From positions 186,001 to 250,000 of the forward strand of contig JAJEEG010000006.1 in assembly GCA_022821085.1 (NCBI GenBank): DNA of 64,000 bases, read 5' to 3'. Both the position numbers and the translations under genes were made by a program. This DNA is from Candidatus Latescibacterota bacterium (GTDB lineage: Bacteria > JAAXHH01). The notes beneath the pieces are model-generated. The model was given only the letters and a program-made list of their open reading frames with translations. It had not been told where the DNA came from and made no database searches. Below, in pieces: positions 30,049 to 39,025 of the stretch; position 1 is the stretch's first letter; the number at the start of each line of letters is the position of its first letter.

Positions 30049-30825
30049 TCAGGCCCCCGGCAGATCCACCGGGGTCGTATCCTGCACGTCGGTCCGGAAC
30101 ACCCAGGTGCCATCCTTCACGTAGTGGACGGCGAAGGCCAGGCGCGGCCGGGTGTGCGACCGGTTGGCGTAGGAACCGTGGACCGTCCTGCTGGTGAAGA
30201 ATACCCCGCTGCCGCGCGGCACCGTCAGCCGGACCAGGTCTTCTTCGCCGATGCCGACCACGTCGAAGGAGTAGAGCTTCTCGGTCCACTCGCGGCCGTC
30301 CGGCGATCTCATGCCGTAGTCACTTTCCCAGCTCATGTGTTCCGGATTGGTATTCAGGGTCGTGTCCCGCAGGGTGTCCGTGTGGCTGCCCGGCGCCACG
30401 CACAGTCCGCCGTTCTCCGGATCGGTGTCGCTCATGGCGATCCAGCAGGCCATCAGCGTGTCGGGCTCGTTGGGCAGGTAGTGGGAATCCTGGTGCAGCG
30501 AGATGCCGGCGCCGCCCAGCTCCTCGTCCGGTCCGGCCGGTTCCTTGGCCATGTACATGGTCTGTACGATGCGGGGGCGTCCGCCCAGGATCTGGCGGGC
30601 GACGCCGGCGACGTTGGGATGGTGGGCCAGCCGGCGCCAGAAGGGGTCCGAAAGGTGGGTACGGAGCCCCTGCCGCAGGGACTCGGCTTCCGGATCGGCC
30701 TGGTGCCGGACGAACGCCTCGACTTCATCCGCCGTCAGCAGGTCCGGGACGACGAGATAGCCTTCGTCGTGGAACCGGGCGACCTGCGCGTCGGTAAGCT
30801 GGATGGACGGGGATTTCTGCGTCAT
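30049..30825 (-). CDS. Phytanoyl-CoA dioxygenase family protein 2
   Basis: 258 residues. The HxD motif is LHQDSHYLPNEPD and the distal histidine is in SRTVHGSYANRSHTRPRLAF, with the 2-oxoglutarate arginine two turns on. N-terminus FHDEGYLVVPDLLTADEV. It matches the group of PhyH proteins that act on small polar metabolites. ATG 30825 is preferred; the longer start at 30954 adds Arg/Pro filler. Confidence 0.87.
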   Translation of the reverse strand: MTQKSPSIQLTDAQVARFHDEGYLVVPDLLTADEVEAFVRHQADPEAESLRQGLRTHLSDPFWRRLAHHPNVAGVARQILGGRPRIVQTMYMAKEPAGPDEELGGAGISLHQDSHYLPNEPDTLMACWIAMSDTDPENGGLCVAPGSHTDTLRDTTLNTNPEHMSWESDYGMRSPDGREWTEKLYSFDVVGIGEEDLVRLTVPRGSGVFFTSRTVHGSYANRSHTRPRLAFAVHYVKDGTWVFRTDVQDTTPVDLPGA

Positions 30826-30949
30826 ATTCCGCCGTGGCCTCGCAGGCCTGGAGTGAAGAAATGGACGCGGAACGCGGCGTTGATTCGCGTCGGAAGACAA
30901 TCCATTTAAGAAAACGGCCCGGGGATTCCCGGTCAAGGAGTATGTCCCG

Positions 30950-30993
30950 GCCATACCGGCCGCCCGACGCAGCCATACCGGTCGCCCGACGCG
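30950..30993. repeat. Tandem 22-bp direct repeat in intergenic DNA
   Basis: Two adjacent 22-bp copies (30950-30971 and 30972-30993) with two mismatches, starting GCCATACCGG. The 182-base gap between the PhyH-2 start and the DUF523 gene holds nothing else recognisable. Confidence 0.8.
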
Positions 30994-31007
30994 GCGATTC
31001 CGGGGCG

Positions 31008-32000
31008 CTACAACTGGTTGAGCAGCATCAGTTCGCCAGGAAAAGGATGGAGGTAGGTCTGGTCCTGCAGGTAGGTGATGTCGAATTCCCGCACGTAGTG
31101 CCGCAACATGACCACGGGCACGATCAGGGGCAGCAGCTCTTCGTGGTATTTCTGAATCATGCGCGTCAGTTCACGACGGGTGCGTCGGTCGAGCCGGTCG
31201 GAGACGTAGCCCGCCATGTGCTGCAGCACGTTGGTGTGGTTCCGCCGGGACGGCGTTCTTTTCATGACCCGGTTGAATTCGCCCAGGTAGGCGTCAGCCA
31301 GTTCGCCGATGGTGGCGTAACGATCCGGATTCGCCAGCAGCCGTCCGAGACGGCGCGTGCCTTCCTGGCTGTGCGCCATGAGGAGGTACTTGTACGCCCG
31401 GTGATAGCTCATCAGCGATTGCCGGGTCAGGCCCGATTCGGCGAGCTGCAGCCACCGGTAGCAGGCGAATACCCGGCTGATGAAGTTCTCCCGGACCCGC
31501 GGGTTATGCAATCGTTGCTCTTCTTCCACGGGCAGATGGGGCAGGGCTTCCATCAGCCGCCGGGCGAATACCCCGCGCCCGTTCCGAAGCGCCGCGCCCT
31601 CGGGCTGGACGACGGGTACCCTTTCCATGCCGCAGGAGGGTGACCGGCTCTTCAGGATGTAGCCGCTCAGCCTGGCCTGCTCCAGGGTCTGCACGCGCTG
31701 GCGGGCGAACCAGTCCACCTTGTCGGTGTGATCGACGCCGTTTTTCGTCAGCATCCGTACATCGCCGTCGACACGGGTCAACTGCACGGTCTCCCGCGGG
31801 GTACCCATGCCTGCTTCCACTTCCGGACAGACCGGGATCCACTCCACGTAACGGCCGACCACGTCCACCAGGTAGTCGTCACGCTTGTGTCCGCCGTCGT
31901 AGCGGACACGCTCGCCGAGCAGGCAGGACGAGATGCCGATGCGTACGGGCATTTCGGCCCGGTGGATATCCATCACGGACAGTTCAATTGTCTCGCTCAT
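31008..32000 (-). CDS. DUF523 and DUF1722 domain protein (YbgA-like fusion)
   Basis: 330 residues. Residues ~17-150 form DUF523 with its cysteine-rich motifs ISSCLLGERVRYDG, VCPEVEAGMGTPRETV and LKSRSPSCG. Residues ~200-320 form DUF1722 (RVFACYRWLQLAESGL, FHxxYKYLLMAHSQ-like AYKYLLMAHSQEG, YQDQTYLHPFP). Such fusions often sit near photolyase or redox genes, but their reaction is not established. GAGGCACT precedes the ATG. No partner gene is evident here. Confidence 0.88.
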   Translation of the reverse strand: MSETIELSVMDIHRAEMPVRIGISSCLLGERVRYDGGHKRDDYLVDVVGRYVEWIPVCPEVEAGMGTPRETVQLTRVDGDVRMLTKNGVDHTDKVDWFARQRVQTLEQARLSGYILKSRSPSCGMERVPVVQPEGAALRNGRGVFARRLMEALPHLPVEEEQRLHNPRVRENFISRVFACYRWLQLAESGLTRQSLMSYHRAYKYLLMAHSQEGTRRLGRLLANPDRYATIGELADAYLGEFNRVMKRTPSRRNHTNVLQHMAGYVSDRLDRRTRRELTRMIQKYHEELLPLIVPVVMLRHYVREFDITYLQDQTYLHPFPGELMLLNQL

Positions 32001-32037
32001 AGTGCCTCGCGCAATGCCGGGCGGTCATCCGTAAGCG

Positions 32038-32784
32038 CTACCACCGGTCGATAGCGCCGAGCAGCAGCTTCTGTTCCTTTGTTCCGTTTTCCCGCATGGC
32101 CGACACCCGGGGACCATCGAAAGGCTCCCGGGACTTCATCCAGGCGTTCTGATAGCACATCAGGCAGACCCTGCGGTTCCGTTCCGACTGGTTGGCGGCG
32201 CCGCGGTGAAACAGCCAGCCGTCGAACAGGACGGCCTGTCCCGGTCTGGCCAGCACGTGCTTCTCGTCCGGGAAGCGGGCGTGAGTCTCCGGCGGCTTGA
32301 ACGGCGCGCGGTGGCTTCCCGGCACGATGACGACCGGGCCGTTCTCCATGGTCAGCTGGTCGAGGTAGTACCCGCAGTTGACCTGCCCCGGCTCGTTGCC
32401 GTAGGGTGGCGGATCCGGGTCCTTGGGCCAGGGAATGTCCCGGTGCCAGTTCTGGTCCGGTTCGCCGGGTCCCGTCACCCTGGCCGTGGCACTGTGCAGC
32501 TGGATGCAGTTGCCGAGAATGGCCTTCATGCGGTCCAGCACGGGCGGGTTGTCGAGCAGGAAAGCGAACCGGCCGTCTTCTTCCAGGAGCTGGTGGGTGA
32601 ACGTCTCGCCGTGCCGGTCGAAGGTCTCGTCGAGGGCATCGCGGAGCTGTTCGATCTGCGACAGGGTCAGCGCGTCTTCCACGATGAGGTAGCCCCATTT
32701 CCGAAAGAAGGCGGTCTCCCGCTCCAGTTCGGGCGTGAGGTCCGGGTTCATCCTCGGACCGACGATTTCGGCGTCATATCCCAT
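32038..32784 (-). CDS. Phytanoyl-CoA dioxygenase family protein 3
   Basis: 248 residues. Iron ligands are NWHRDIPWP (HxD) and the distal WLFHRGAANQSERNRR, which also holds the 2-oxoglutarate arginine. A conserved VIVPGSHRAPF lies between. CAGGAC five bases before the ATG gives the start. It adjoins an enolase-superfamily gene (82-base gap) and may belong to the same operon. Confidence 0.88.
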   Translation of the reverse strand: MGYDAEIVGPRMNPDLTPELERETAFFRKWGYLIVEDALTLSQIEQLRDALDETFDRHGETFTHQLLEEDGRFAFLLDNPPVLDRMKAILGNCIQLHSATARVTGPGEPDQNWHRDIPWPKDPDPPPYGNEPGQVNCGYYLDQLTMENGPVVIVPGSHRAPFKPPETHARFPDEKHVLARPGQAVLFDGWLFHRGAANQSERNRRVCLMCYQNAWMKSREPFDGPRVSAMRENGTKEQKLLLGAIDRW

Positions 32785-32866
32785 GGCTTGTCCTGCCGTC
32801 GAACCATGCTCCAGAAGCCAGTGGAAGCTCGGTCCCGCTGCTTTCCTGCCTGGACCGTATCAGATA

Positions 32867-33991
32867 TCAGAAGAAGCCCAGGTCCTCCCGGGCCGCGCGC
32901 CGGGCCACTTCCTCGTCCAGCGTAACGCCCAGGCCCGGTTTCATGGGCAGGTCGATGTGGCCGTCCCGGATCAGGTCCCGTTCCACGGTCAGCGTGTTCC
33001 ACACCTCGTCGTCCAGGTGATGGAATTCGAGCACCTGGAAATTGGGCACCGCCGCGCACAGGTGGCACACGGCCATCGTCCCGATGGGGCCGCAAATGTT
33101 GTGTGGAGATATGGGAATGTAGTACATGTCCGCCAGGTCGGCGATCTTCCGGCCCTCCAGCAGGCCCCCCGCCTTGGCGTGATCGGGCGAGATGATGTCC
33201 GCCGCCTGCGCCTCGATGAGGTCTCGGAAGCCGTGGCGGGTGTAGAAGTTCTCCCCGGTACAGATGGGCACGCGCGTGGCCTGGGTCACCTTCGCCATGG
33301 CCTCGATGTTCTCCGGCGGCACGGGGTCCTCCAGCCACATCAGGTCGAGGTCCTCGATGCCGTAGGCCACCTTCAAAATGTCCACCGGGGCGTAGTTCCA
33401 ATGGGCGTCGATGAGCAGATCGGTATTGGGGTCCAGGGCCTCCCGCAAGGCGGTGACGACGTCGACGAAGTAGGCCACGTCGTGATTGCTGATGGTCCGG
33501 TTGTAGCGGTCCCGCCGGGAAGGTTGCGGATCGATGTCGAACTTGATGGCGTCGAAACCCCGGGCTTCCACGGCCCGGGCCTTCTCCGCGTAGGCTTCCG
33601 GCGTTTCTTCGTCCCCGGCGTGACAGTCGTTGTATACGCGGATGCGGTCCCTGAACTTGCCGCCGAGCAACTGCCAGATGGGCACCCCGCAGGCCTGTCC
33701 CGTGAGGTCCCACAGGGCCATTTCGATCCCGCTTATGGCGCTCATGACCGCGCCCTGGTAAAACCCGGAGGCGGACATGGATCCCATCATGTCGTGGAAT
33801 AGCTTGTCCACGTTCCGCGGGTCCTGGCCGAGGAGCGCCCGGTCGACCAGCCTGGTATCCGTGGCGATCTGGTGCACCCCGGCGCCGTGATAGGCCTCGC
33901 CGATGCCGACCAGTCCCTCGTCGGTCGTCACCTTCACCAGCACCCAGGGCATGGGCTGGAGCAGTACCGCGCCTACGTGCGTTATCTTCAT
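32867..33991 (-). CDS. Mandelate racemase/muconate lactonizing-family enzyme 1
   Basis: 374 residues, enolase superfamily. The N-terminal capping domain ends near GFYQGAVMSAISGIEMALWD. The barrel carries acid/base and metal residues in FDAIKFDID (Lys), DAHWNYAP (Asp), WLEDPVPPEN (Glu), CTGENFY (Glu) and ISPHNICGPIG (His). The pattern resembles sugar-acid dehydratases of this superfamily. GGGGAG precedes the ATG. The substrate is probably an acid sugar or similar alpha-hydroxy acid, but this is inference. Confidence 0.87.
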   Translation of the reverse strand: MKITHVGAVLLQPMPWVLVKVTTDEGLVGIGEAYHGAGVHQIATDTRLVDRALLGQDPRNVDKLFHDMMGSMSASGFYQGAVMSAISGIEMALWDLTGQACGVPIWQLLGGKFRDRIRVYNDCHAGDEETPEAYAEKARAVEARGFDAIKFDIDPQPSRRDRYNRTISNHDVAYFVDVVTALREALDPNTDLLIDAHWNYAPVDILKVAYGIEDLDLMWLEDPVPPENIEAMAKVTQATRVPICTGENFYTRHGFRDLIEAQAADIISPDHAKAGGLLEGRKIADLADMYYIPISPHNICGPIGTMAVCHLCAAVPNFQVLEFHHLDDEVWNTLTVERDLIRDGHIDLPMKPGLGVTLDEEVARRAAREDLGFF

Positions 33992-34017
33992 CTATGCTCC
34001 CCGATCGGGACGGCTTG

Positions 34018-34629
34018 TCACTGCATCCGGGTCAGCGCGTCCCGCGTGTTGAGGTACGGAAAGGACCGTTCCAGGAATGTGCCCAGCAGCTCTCCGGGTG
34101 TCAGATCGGACGTGTCGATGGCGAATTTCCGGTGGATCCAGGACTGCGCGACCTCTTCACCGAACCGTTTCAGGATGTGCTCGACGTCCTCCGGCGGGAC
34201 CAGTTGCCGGGGATGGGGATTCGCCTGCATGCGACCCCGGATGACCTCCGGCCGGGCGTGGAGATGGACCAGGATGGCGTCGCCGGGCATGTCCGGCTCG
34301 TATTCCCGCACGGCGATGTTGATCCCCGGGTAGTAGTATCGGGGCCCGTAGACCATTTCCTCGATGTGAAACCCGCCGAGGAGGATGTGGTCGAACTTGT
34401 GCATCAGCCGGACGTGGTACACGATCTGGAACCGCTGGAACCGTTCCTTGATGGCCGGCAGCATGTCGATGAATCCCTGCTGCTCCGCTTCATCGAGGTG
34501 GTACGCGTCCGGTATGGTGAAGTGGTCGTCGAGATGGTGGTGGACGCCCCGTTCGTTTCCCCAGGCGTGGAGGCCGTCGATCAGCGTCGTGACCCCGGCG
34601 TATTCACAGCCCACGGCGATCAACCGCAT
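34018..34629 (-). CDS. P-loop-like small protein with degenerate Walker A
   Basis: 203 residues. The N-terminal strand and loop MRLIAVGCEYAGVTTLIDGL has the shape of a P-loop, but the invariant Lys is Val (GCEYAGVTT). A DHF motif and an Arg-rich helix (HLHARPEVIRGRMQANPHP) recall the lid of small kinases or sulfotransferases. AAGGGAG sets the start. It lies between the two enolase-superfamily genes. If ATP or PAPS is bound, it must be by other residues; a non-catalytic or different-cofactor role is possible. Confidence 0.6.
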   Translation of the reverse strand: MRLIAVGCEYAGVTTLIDGLHAWGNERGVHHHLDDHFTIPDAYHLDEAEQQGFIDMLPAIKERFQRFQIVYHVRLMHKFDHILLGGFHIEEMVYGPRYYYPGINIAVREYEPDMPGDAILVHLHARPEVIRGRMQANPHPRQLVPPEDVEHILKRFGEEVAQSWIHRKFAIDTSDLTPGELLGTFLERSFPYLNTRDALTRMQ

Positions 34630-34660
34630 GGGAGCTCCCTTCGTGGTTCCGCATGGCGCA

Positions 34661-35782
34661 TCAGCTCAGTTCCTCGTATTCCTGCGTGTACCGCTGCAGC
34701 GCGTCGTAGTCCAGGTCGCAGCCGAGCCCCGGTTTCATCGGCGTGGGCACGTGTCCGTCCACGAAGGGGATGGGCTCCACGATGAGATCGTCCTCCCGGG
34801 TCCAGCTGCCGACGAAATCGGACGCCATGGTGCAGTTCGGCGCGGCGGCGGCGGCATGGACGAAAGACGTGTCCGAGATCCCCAGGTCGTTTCCGGAGCC
34901 GTGCCAGCAGGGCAGGCCGGCCGCGGCGGCCACGGCGGCGTTACGCTGAAATCCGAACATGCTGCCGCCCAGGTTCACGCAGTCCACCACGCCCCGTCCC
35001 CCGTCCGCCTGCAGGGCGCGCACGACCCCTTCCCCGTTCCCCAGGTGCATGGCCAGGGGGAAGGGGATGGCCCGGTGGATCTCCTCGTAGCCCGCGATGT
35101 CCGTCTTGGGTATGGGATCCTCGAAGACTTCGACGTTGCCCAGGGTTTCCAGTCGACCGGCAAGCTCGATGGCCTGGGCGGCCGTGTAGAACCGTTCATT
35201 GGGGTCCACCGTCACTTTGAATCCCGGACCGGCCACGTCGCGCATGGCCTTCAGGCGCTCGTACATGGGTTCTTCGAGCCGGCACTTGATCTTGACGCCC
35301 GTAAATCCCAGGCGCAGCCCCCTTTCCACGGCCCTGGCGCCGTCCTCCGGCGTCTGGTGGCCCATCCAGTAATCGGCCCGGACACGGTCCCGTACCGCGC
35401 CGCCCAGGAGGGTGTGCACGGGCAGTCCCCGGGCCCGTCCCACCAGGTCCAGCACGGCCATTTCGTAGGCGTCGTAGGCCGGGCCCGTTCCCACGGTGAT
35501 GTCGTCCGCCGCCCGTTCGGCGCGGCGTCCGAAGATGTCCTGCGGCGTGATCTCCTCGGGATCGCGGCCGATGAGCAGCCTTGCCCCTTCCCGGACCTGT
35601 TCGATGGGCAGGCCCCGGCCGGTTTCCCCGATCCCGGCATGCTCGGTGTCGGTATCGACCCGGATGATGTGCTTGGGCACCTCGTCCCACCCGGTCTTTT
35701 CCGCGTATTCCGGACTGTGCACCCGGCCGGGTATGGTAGGTACGACGACGGTCCATACGGAAACGGCGGTGATCTTCATCAT
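34661..35782 (-). CDS. Mandelate racemase/muconate lactonizing-family enzyme 2
   Basis: 373 residues, enolase superfamily. The barrel shows a KxK pair (GVKIKCRLEEP), metal ligands VDPNERF (Asp) and EDPIPKTD (Glu), and GNGEGVVRALQADGGRG further on. This is the MLE/MR-subgroup layout, but clearly distinct from the enzyme encoded 0.7 kb away. GGGGAGACC precedes the ATG at 35782 (a second ATG follows at once). Substrate unknown; a sugar-acid or dipeptide role is possible. Confidence 0.87.
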   Translation of the reverse strand: MMKITAVSVWTVVVPTIPGRVHSPEYAEKTGWDEVPKHIIRVDTDTEHAGIGETGRGLPIEQVREGARLLIGRDPEEITPQDIFGRRAERAADDITVGTGPAYDAYEMAVLDLVGRARGLPVHTLLGGAVRDRVRADYWMGHQTPEDGARAVERGLRLGFTGVKIKCRLEEPMYERLKAMRDVAGPGFKVTVDPNERFYTAAQAIELAGRLETLGNVEVFEDPIPKTDIAGYEEIHRAIPFPLAMHLGNGEGVVRALQADGGRGVVDCVNLGGSMFGFQRNAAVAAAAGLPCWHGSGNDLGISDTSFVHAAAAAPNCTMASDFVGSWTREDDLIVEPIPFVDGHVPTPMKPGLGCDLDYDALQRYTQEYEELS

Positions 35783-35813
35783 GGTCTCCCCGGGAGGGCG
35801 CGAAAGCGGTTCG

Positions 35814-37007
35814 TCAGTTGTTCCGCCATCCCGCCATGAAAGATTCGATATTCAGGCCGGAAGGCATTTCTTCGAAATAGTAGTGCATGGGGTCCGACTG
35901 AAAGCCCGGCACGTACTGGAGTGCATCGGACTGCATCTGCCCGTCCAACGGTTCGAAGCGCCTCCAGAGCGTGTCCACCTCACCGCTGGTAAACCGGGGT
36001 TTCAGGTCTTCGTCGTGCGAGATGTCGCTGCCGTAATGCGCTCGGACCGGATGGGTGGCGAACTTCATCTTGTACACGATCTTGGACAGGAGCACGACGC
36101 ATACGATTCGGCCCGCTTCACCGGGATGCAGCTCCGCGACGCCTTCCAGGAAAGCGTCCTCGTCGCCGGCGATGACGGTGCGGAAAACAGATTCGATCCG
36201 GTCGGACTCCTCGTCATACCTGCGCCGGATGTCCCTGAAAACCGCCTGCAGATCGGAGGGCAGGCATTCAATGAATCCGAGGTCTCGGAAGGTCCGGTTG
36301 ACGTAGGGGAAAATCGGCCCGCCGAAGGAACGGTAGCCCAGGTGGATGGTGCGCCGGGTCCTGGCGCTGTAATTGCTCCCCCAGTGCAGGATCGTGTTGG
36401 TATAGACCACGCCGTCGCCGGCGTTCAACTCGACCTGCACCCCGCCGGGCAGCGGCTCGCGGGGATTCTGTGCGAGGCAACGGTTCTCCTGGTCCGTGTT
36501 CCCTCTGCGGTGGCTTTTCGGCACGACCCAGAGCACGTTGTCGTCGTAGAGGGGGATGTTCCACTGGAGGTAACCGGGCGCGTTGTGCAGCAGGTCGTCC
36601 TGGAGACCCCGCAGCGGCGCCTGGTCGATGGGGTGTATGTCCCGGTGCCACGCCGCGGGTCCGCGGTCGGTCACCGGGTTGCACATGAACATGAACCCCG
36701 TGTTGCCCGCCGCTTCCGCGCCCATGATGCGCCGGCTGACGCCCATGGTGTGCTCGTGGAGGCAAAAGGCCATCGTATTAGCCGTGTCCCGGTCCACGAG
36801 GGTCTCGAAATGCAGCCGGGGCTGGTGGCCGGTTTCCCACTCTCCCCCAGGCGGATCGCCCGGTTTTCGCTCCCTGGCCCAGATCTCCCGCTGGCGGTCC
36901 ACCATGCGCTCGAAGCTGTCCCTCAGGGGACCGAGCCAGTCAGGGGGAACCACCCCACGAAGCACGATGAAACCGTCTTCGAACAGTTTCCGAGGATCGA
37001 AATTCAT
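35814..37007 (-). CDS. Phytanoyl-CoA dioxygenase family protein 4 (long form)
   Basis: 397 residues, longer than its three paralogues. The metal motif is AAWHRDIHPID (HxD). The distal histidine and arginine lie in ILHWGSNYSARTRRT. The extra C-terminal ~130 residues (from GFIECLPSD) look like a separate helical region of unknown role. It is the first gene of the long minus-strand run and has its own promoter at 37074-37101. Confidence 0.86.
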   Translation of the reverse strand: MNFDPRKLFEDGFIVLRGVVPPDWLGPLRDSFERMVDRQREIWARERKPGDPPGGEWETGHQPRLHFETLVDRDTANTMAFCLHEHTMGVSRRIMGAEAAGNTGFMFMCNPVTDRGPAAWHRDIHPIDQAPLRGLQDDLLHNAPGYLQWNIPLYDDNVLWVVPKSHRRGNTDQENRCLAQNPREPLPGGVQVELNAGDGVVYTNTILHWGSNYSARTRRTIHLGYRSFGGPIFPYVNRTFRDLGFIECLPSDLQAVFRDIRRRYDEESDRIESVFRTVIAGDEDAFLEGVAELHPGEAGRIVCVVLLSKIVYKMKFATHPVRAHYGSDISHDEDLKPRFTSGEVDTLWRRFEPLDGQMQSDALQYVPGFQSDPMHYYFEEMPSGLNIESFMAGWRNN

Positions 37008-37299
37008 GTATGGATTACCATAAAACGATGCGACGCGGGACGATGCCCGCGCCGTAGAACAGGGTTAACGTTCAATCTACACCGGCCCATGGGAATGTCA
37101 AGGGCGGGAAAGCAGAAATACCCGCATTGATTAAAAGGTTTTTGACCGGTACATAAATCCACTGGTAACTACTCTGCCGAATGAGCAGAATCGCCTTGCC
37201 CGGAGCTTGCCTTAACACAAGATTGGGAACGAAGGAAAACGTGTTTCCATGTGTCAGAGAGGAAACGACATCGCTTCGCCTTCAGTCGAAGGAGTTCTC
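37008..37299. other. Divergent intergenic region
   Basis: 292 bases between the PhyH-4 gene (-) and the isochorismatase gene (+). It holds the minus-strand promoter listed separately. A plus-strand candidate TTGACC at 37142-37147 is followed only by a weak TGGTAACTA extended-10-like sequence, so no plus promoter is called. No small gene is seen. Confidence 0.5.
37074..37101 (-). promoter_or_regulatory. Promoter at the head of the minus-strand run
   Basis: Minus-strand TTGACA (37101-37096), a 16-base spacer and TAGATT (37079-37074). Transcription would start about 60 bases before the PhyH-4 ATG at 37007. Confidence 0.55.
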
Positions 37300-37905
37300 A
37301 TGTCCGCCCAACGAGACTGGCGCCGTTTCGTGCTGTTGCTCATCGATGTCCAGCGGGATTTCTGGCCGGCGGAGACGGCGAAGGCCTTTCCGGACTTCCC
37401 GTCGAACGTCGAACGGCTGCTGGCCTACAGCCGGTCGTCCGGCCTCGACATCGTGCACGTACGGGCTGAGTTCGAACCGGACGGCACGGACTGGATGGCG
37501 CTTTACCGGGTCAAGGGAAAGATGCCCTGTGTCCGGGGAACGTCCGGCGCCGGCGTGTTGCCCTGCGCCGCGGAGCGGACCGGAGAAACGGTTCTGTGCA
37601 AGCAGACCTTCGACGCCTTCCTGCAGCCTGACCTATTAACCCATTTACATCGCGCGCGTAAATCCTTTATACTGGTTGCGGGACTGGAAACTTCCGTCTG
37701 CGTGCTACTGACCGCGGCTTCCGCCGTGCAGCGCGGGTTCCTTGCCGCGGTCGTCGAGGACTGCTGCGCCGACGATCCGCACAAGCACGCGTCGGCGATG
37801 GCGGGCTATCCCTTTATTTTCGAGCGGACCTCCCTCGCCACGCTGGAATCCGATCACGGCCCGTGGACGGCCATGTTGAACGACCTGCAAAGCACCGGAG
37901 GCTGA
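37300..37905 (+). CDS. Isochorismatase-family cysteine hydrolase
   Basis: 201 residues. The catalytic triad regions are [10 protein letters not shown] (Asp), CKQTFDAF (Lys) and [12 protein letters not shown] (nucleophilic Cys, with the cis-peptide loop before it). This fold covers nicotinamidases, N-carbamoylsarcosine amidases and biuret hydrolases as well as isochorismatases, so the substrate is open. AAGGAG five bases before ATG 37300 sets the start. The next gene begins 2 bases after its stop. Confidence 0.88.
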   Translation: MSAQRDWRRFVLLLIDVQRDFWPAETAKAFPDFPSNVERLLAYSRSSGLDIVHVRAEFEPDGTDWMALYRVKGKMPCVRGTSGAGVLPCAAERTGETVLCKQTFDAFLQPDLLTHLHRARKSFILVAGLETSVCVLLTAASAVQRGFLAAVVEDCCADDPHKHASAMAGYPFIFERTSLATLESDHGPWTAMLNDLQSTGG

Positions 37906-37907
37906 CC

Positions 37908-38948
37908 GTGGACCAACTGAATGTAGGCATCGTCGGCCTCGGCTGGGTGGCCGGGGCGCATATCGATGCGTTCAAGGCCGTGACCGGGGCGGACGTCACC
38001 GCCGTCTGCTCCCGCAGGATCCATGACGACGCAGCCCTGGCGGCCCAGTTCGGCACGCCGCTGAAATCCTGTGTCGACTATGGCGACTTGCTTTCCGACC
38101 CGGATATCCACGTGGTCGACATCTGCACGCCCCATCCCTTTCACGCCGACCAGGCCGTGGCCGCCGCGGAGGCCGGCAAGCACCTCATCATCGAGAAACC
38201 CATCTCCCTCACGCCCGGGGACGCGGCGCGCATCCAGTCCGCCGTGGACCGGGCCGGCGTATCGGTCTGCGTCTGCTTCGAATGCCGTTACAGCGCCCAC
38301 TTCACCCTGATACGGTCCGTCATCGACCAGGGCCTGCTCGGCGACCTGCACTACGCCGAGGTCGACTACTACCACGGCATCGGGCCGTGGTACGGGCAGT
38401 ACGACTGGAACGTGAAGAAGGCTATGGGCGGGACCAGCCTCCTGACGGCCGGCTGCCACGCCCTCGACGCCCTGCTGTTCTTCATGGACGGCTCGGTGGA
38501 GGAAGTGACGAGCTACAACACGAAGTCTGCCAGCCCCCACTTCGCGCCCTACGAGTACGACACGACCAGTGTTTCCATCCTGAGGTTCGAGGGCGGAAGC
38601 CGGATCGGCAAGGTGACCTCCTGTATCGACTGCCTGCAACCCTACTACTTCCACGTGCACCTGGTGGGCAGCGAGGGCAGCCTCCTTGACAACCGGTTCT
38701 ACTCCGAGAAGATCCGGGGGATGGACCGAAGCCGGTGGAGCACCCTCGAGACCTCGCTGATCGATTCGGGCGATGTCCAGGATCATCCCTACGAGCCCCA
38801 GTTCCAGGCCTTCGCGGACAGCATACGGGGCGGTGGCCCCATGCCGCTGACCGACATGGCCACGGCCTACGAATCCCACCGGGTCGTCTTCGCGGCCGAC
38901 CGGTCCGCGGCGGAAGGCCGGCCCGTGCGCCTGGACGAGCTGGACTAG
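37908..38948 (+). CDS. Gfo/Idh/MocA-family oxidoreductase
   Basis: 346 residues. The Rossmann motif [18 protein letters not shown] is at the N-terminus, and the conserved [11 protein letters not shown] of this family follows. The C-terminal domain is the GFO/IDH alpha/beta fold with the substrate histidine region [20 protein letters not shown] 37908 is the start, with GGAGG six bases before it. Tight spacing to the isochorismatase-like gene suggests a two-gene operon acting on one pathway. Confidence 0.88.
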   Translation: MDQLNVGIVGLGWVAGAHIDAFKAVTGADVTAVCSRRIHDDAALAAQFGTPLKSCVDYGDLLSDPDIHVVDICTPHPFHADQAVAAAEAGKHLIIEKPISLTPGDAARIQSAVDRAGVSVCVCFECRYSAHFTLIRSVIDQGLLGDLHYAEVDYYHGIGPWYGQYDWNVKKAMGGTSLLTAGCHALDALLFFMDGSVEEVTSYNTKSASPHFAPYEYDTTSVSILRFEGGSRIGKVTSCIDCLQPYYFHVHLVGSEGSLLDNRFYSEKIRGMDRSRWSTLETSLIDSGDVQDHPYEPQFQAFADSIRGGGPMPLTDMATAYESHRVVFAADRSAAEGRPVRLDELD

Positions 38949-38951
38949 CAA

Positions 38952-39005
38952 TCGCCAGCTGGACCGGCGACAGACAGCTGTCTCGCCGTCGCCAGTTGGA
39001 CTGGC
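38952..39005. repeat. Direct repeats flanking a palindromic hairpin
   Basis: Two 17-bp copies (38952-38968 and 38989-39005), starting TCGCCAG and two bases different, flank a hairpin: AGACAGCTGTCT is a perfect 12-bp palindrome (38972-38983) flanked by GGCG and CGCC (38966-38987). It fills the 77-base gap before the kinase gene. No T-run follows, so this is not a plain terminator. Confidence 0.7.
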
Positions 39006-39025
39006 AATCGCCATGGAGTAAGCGC

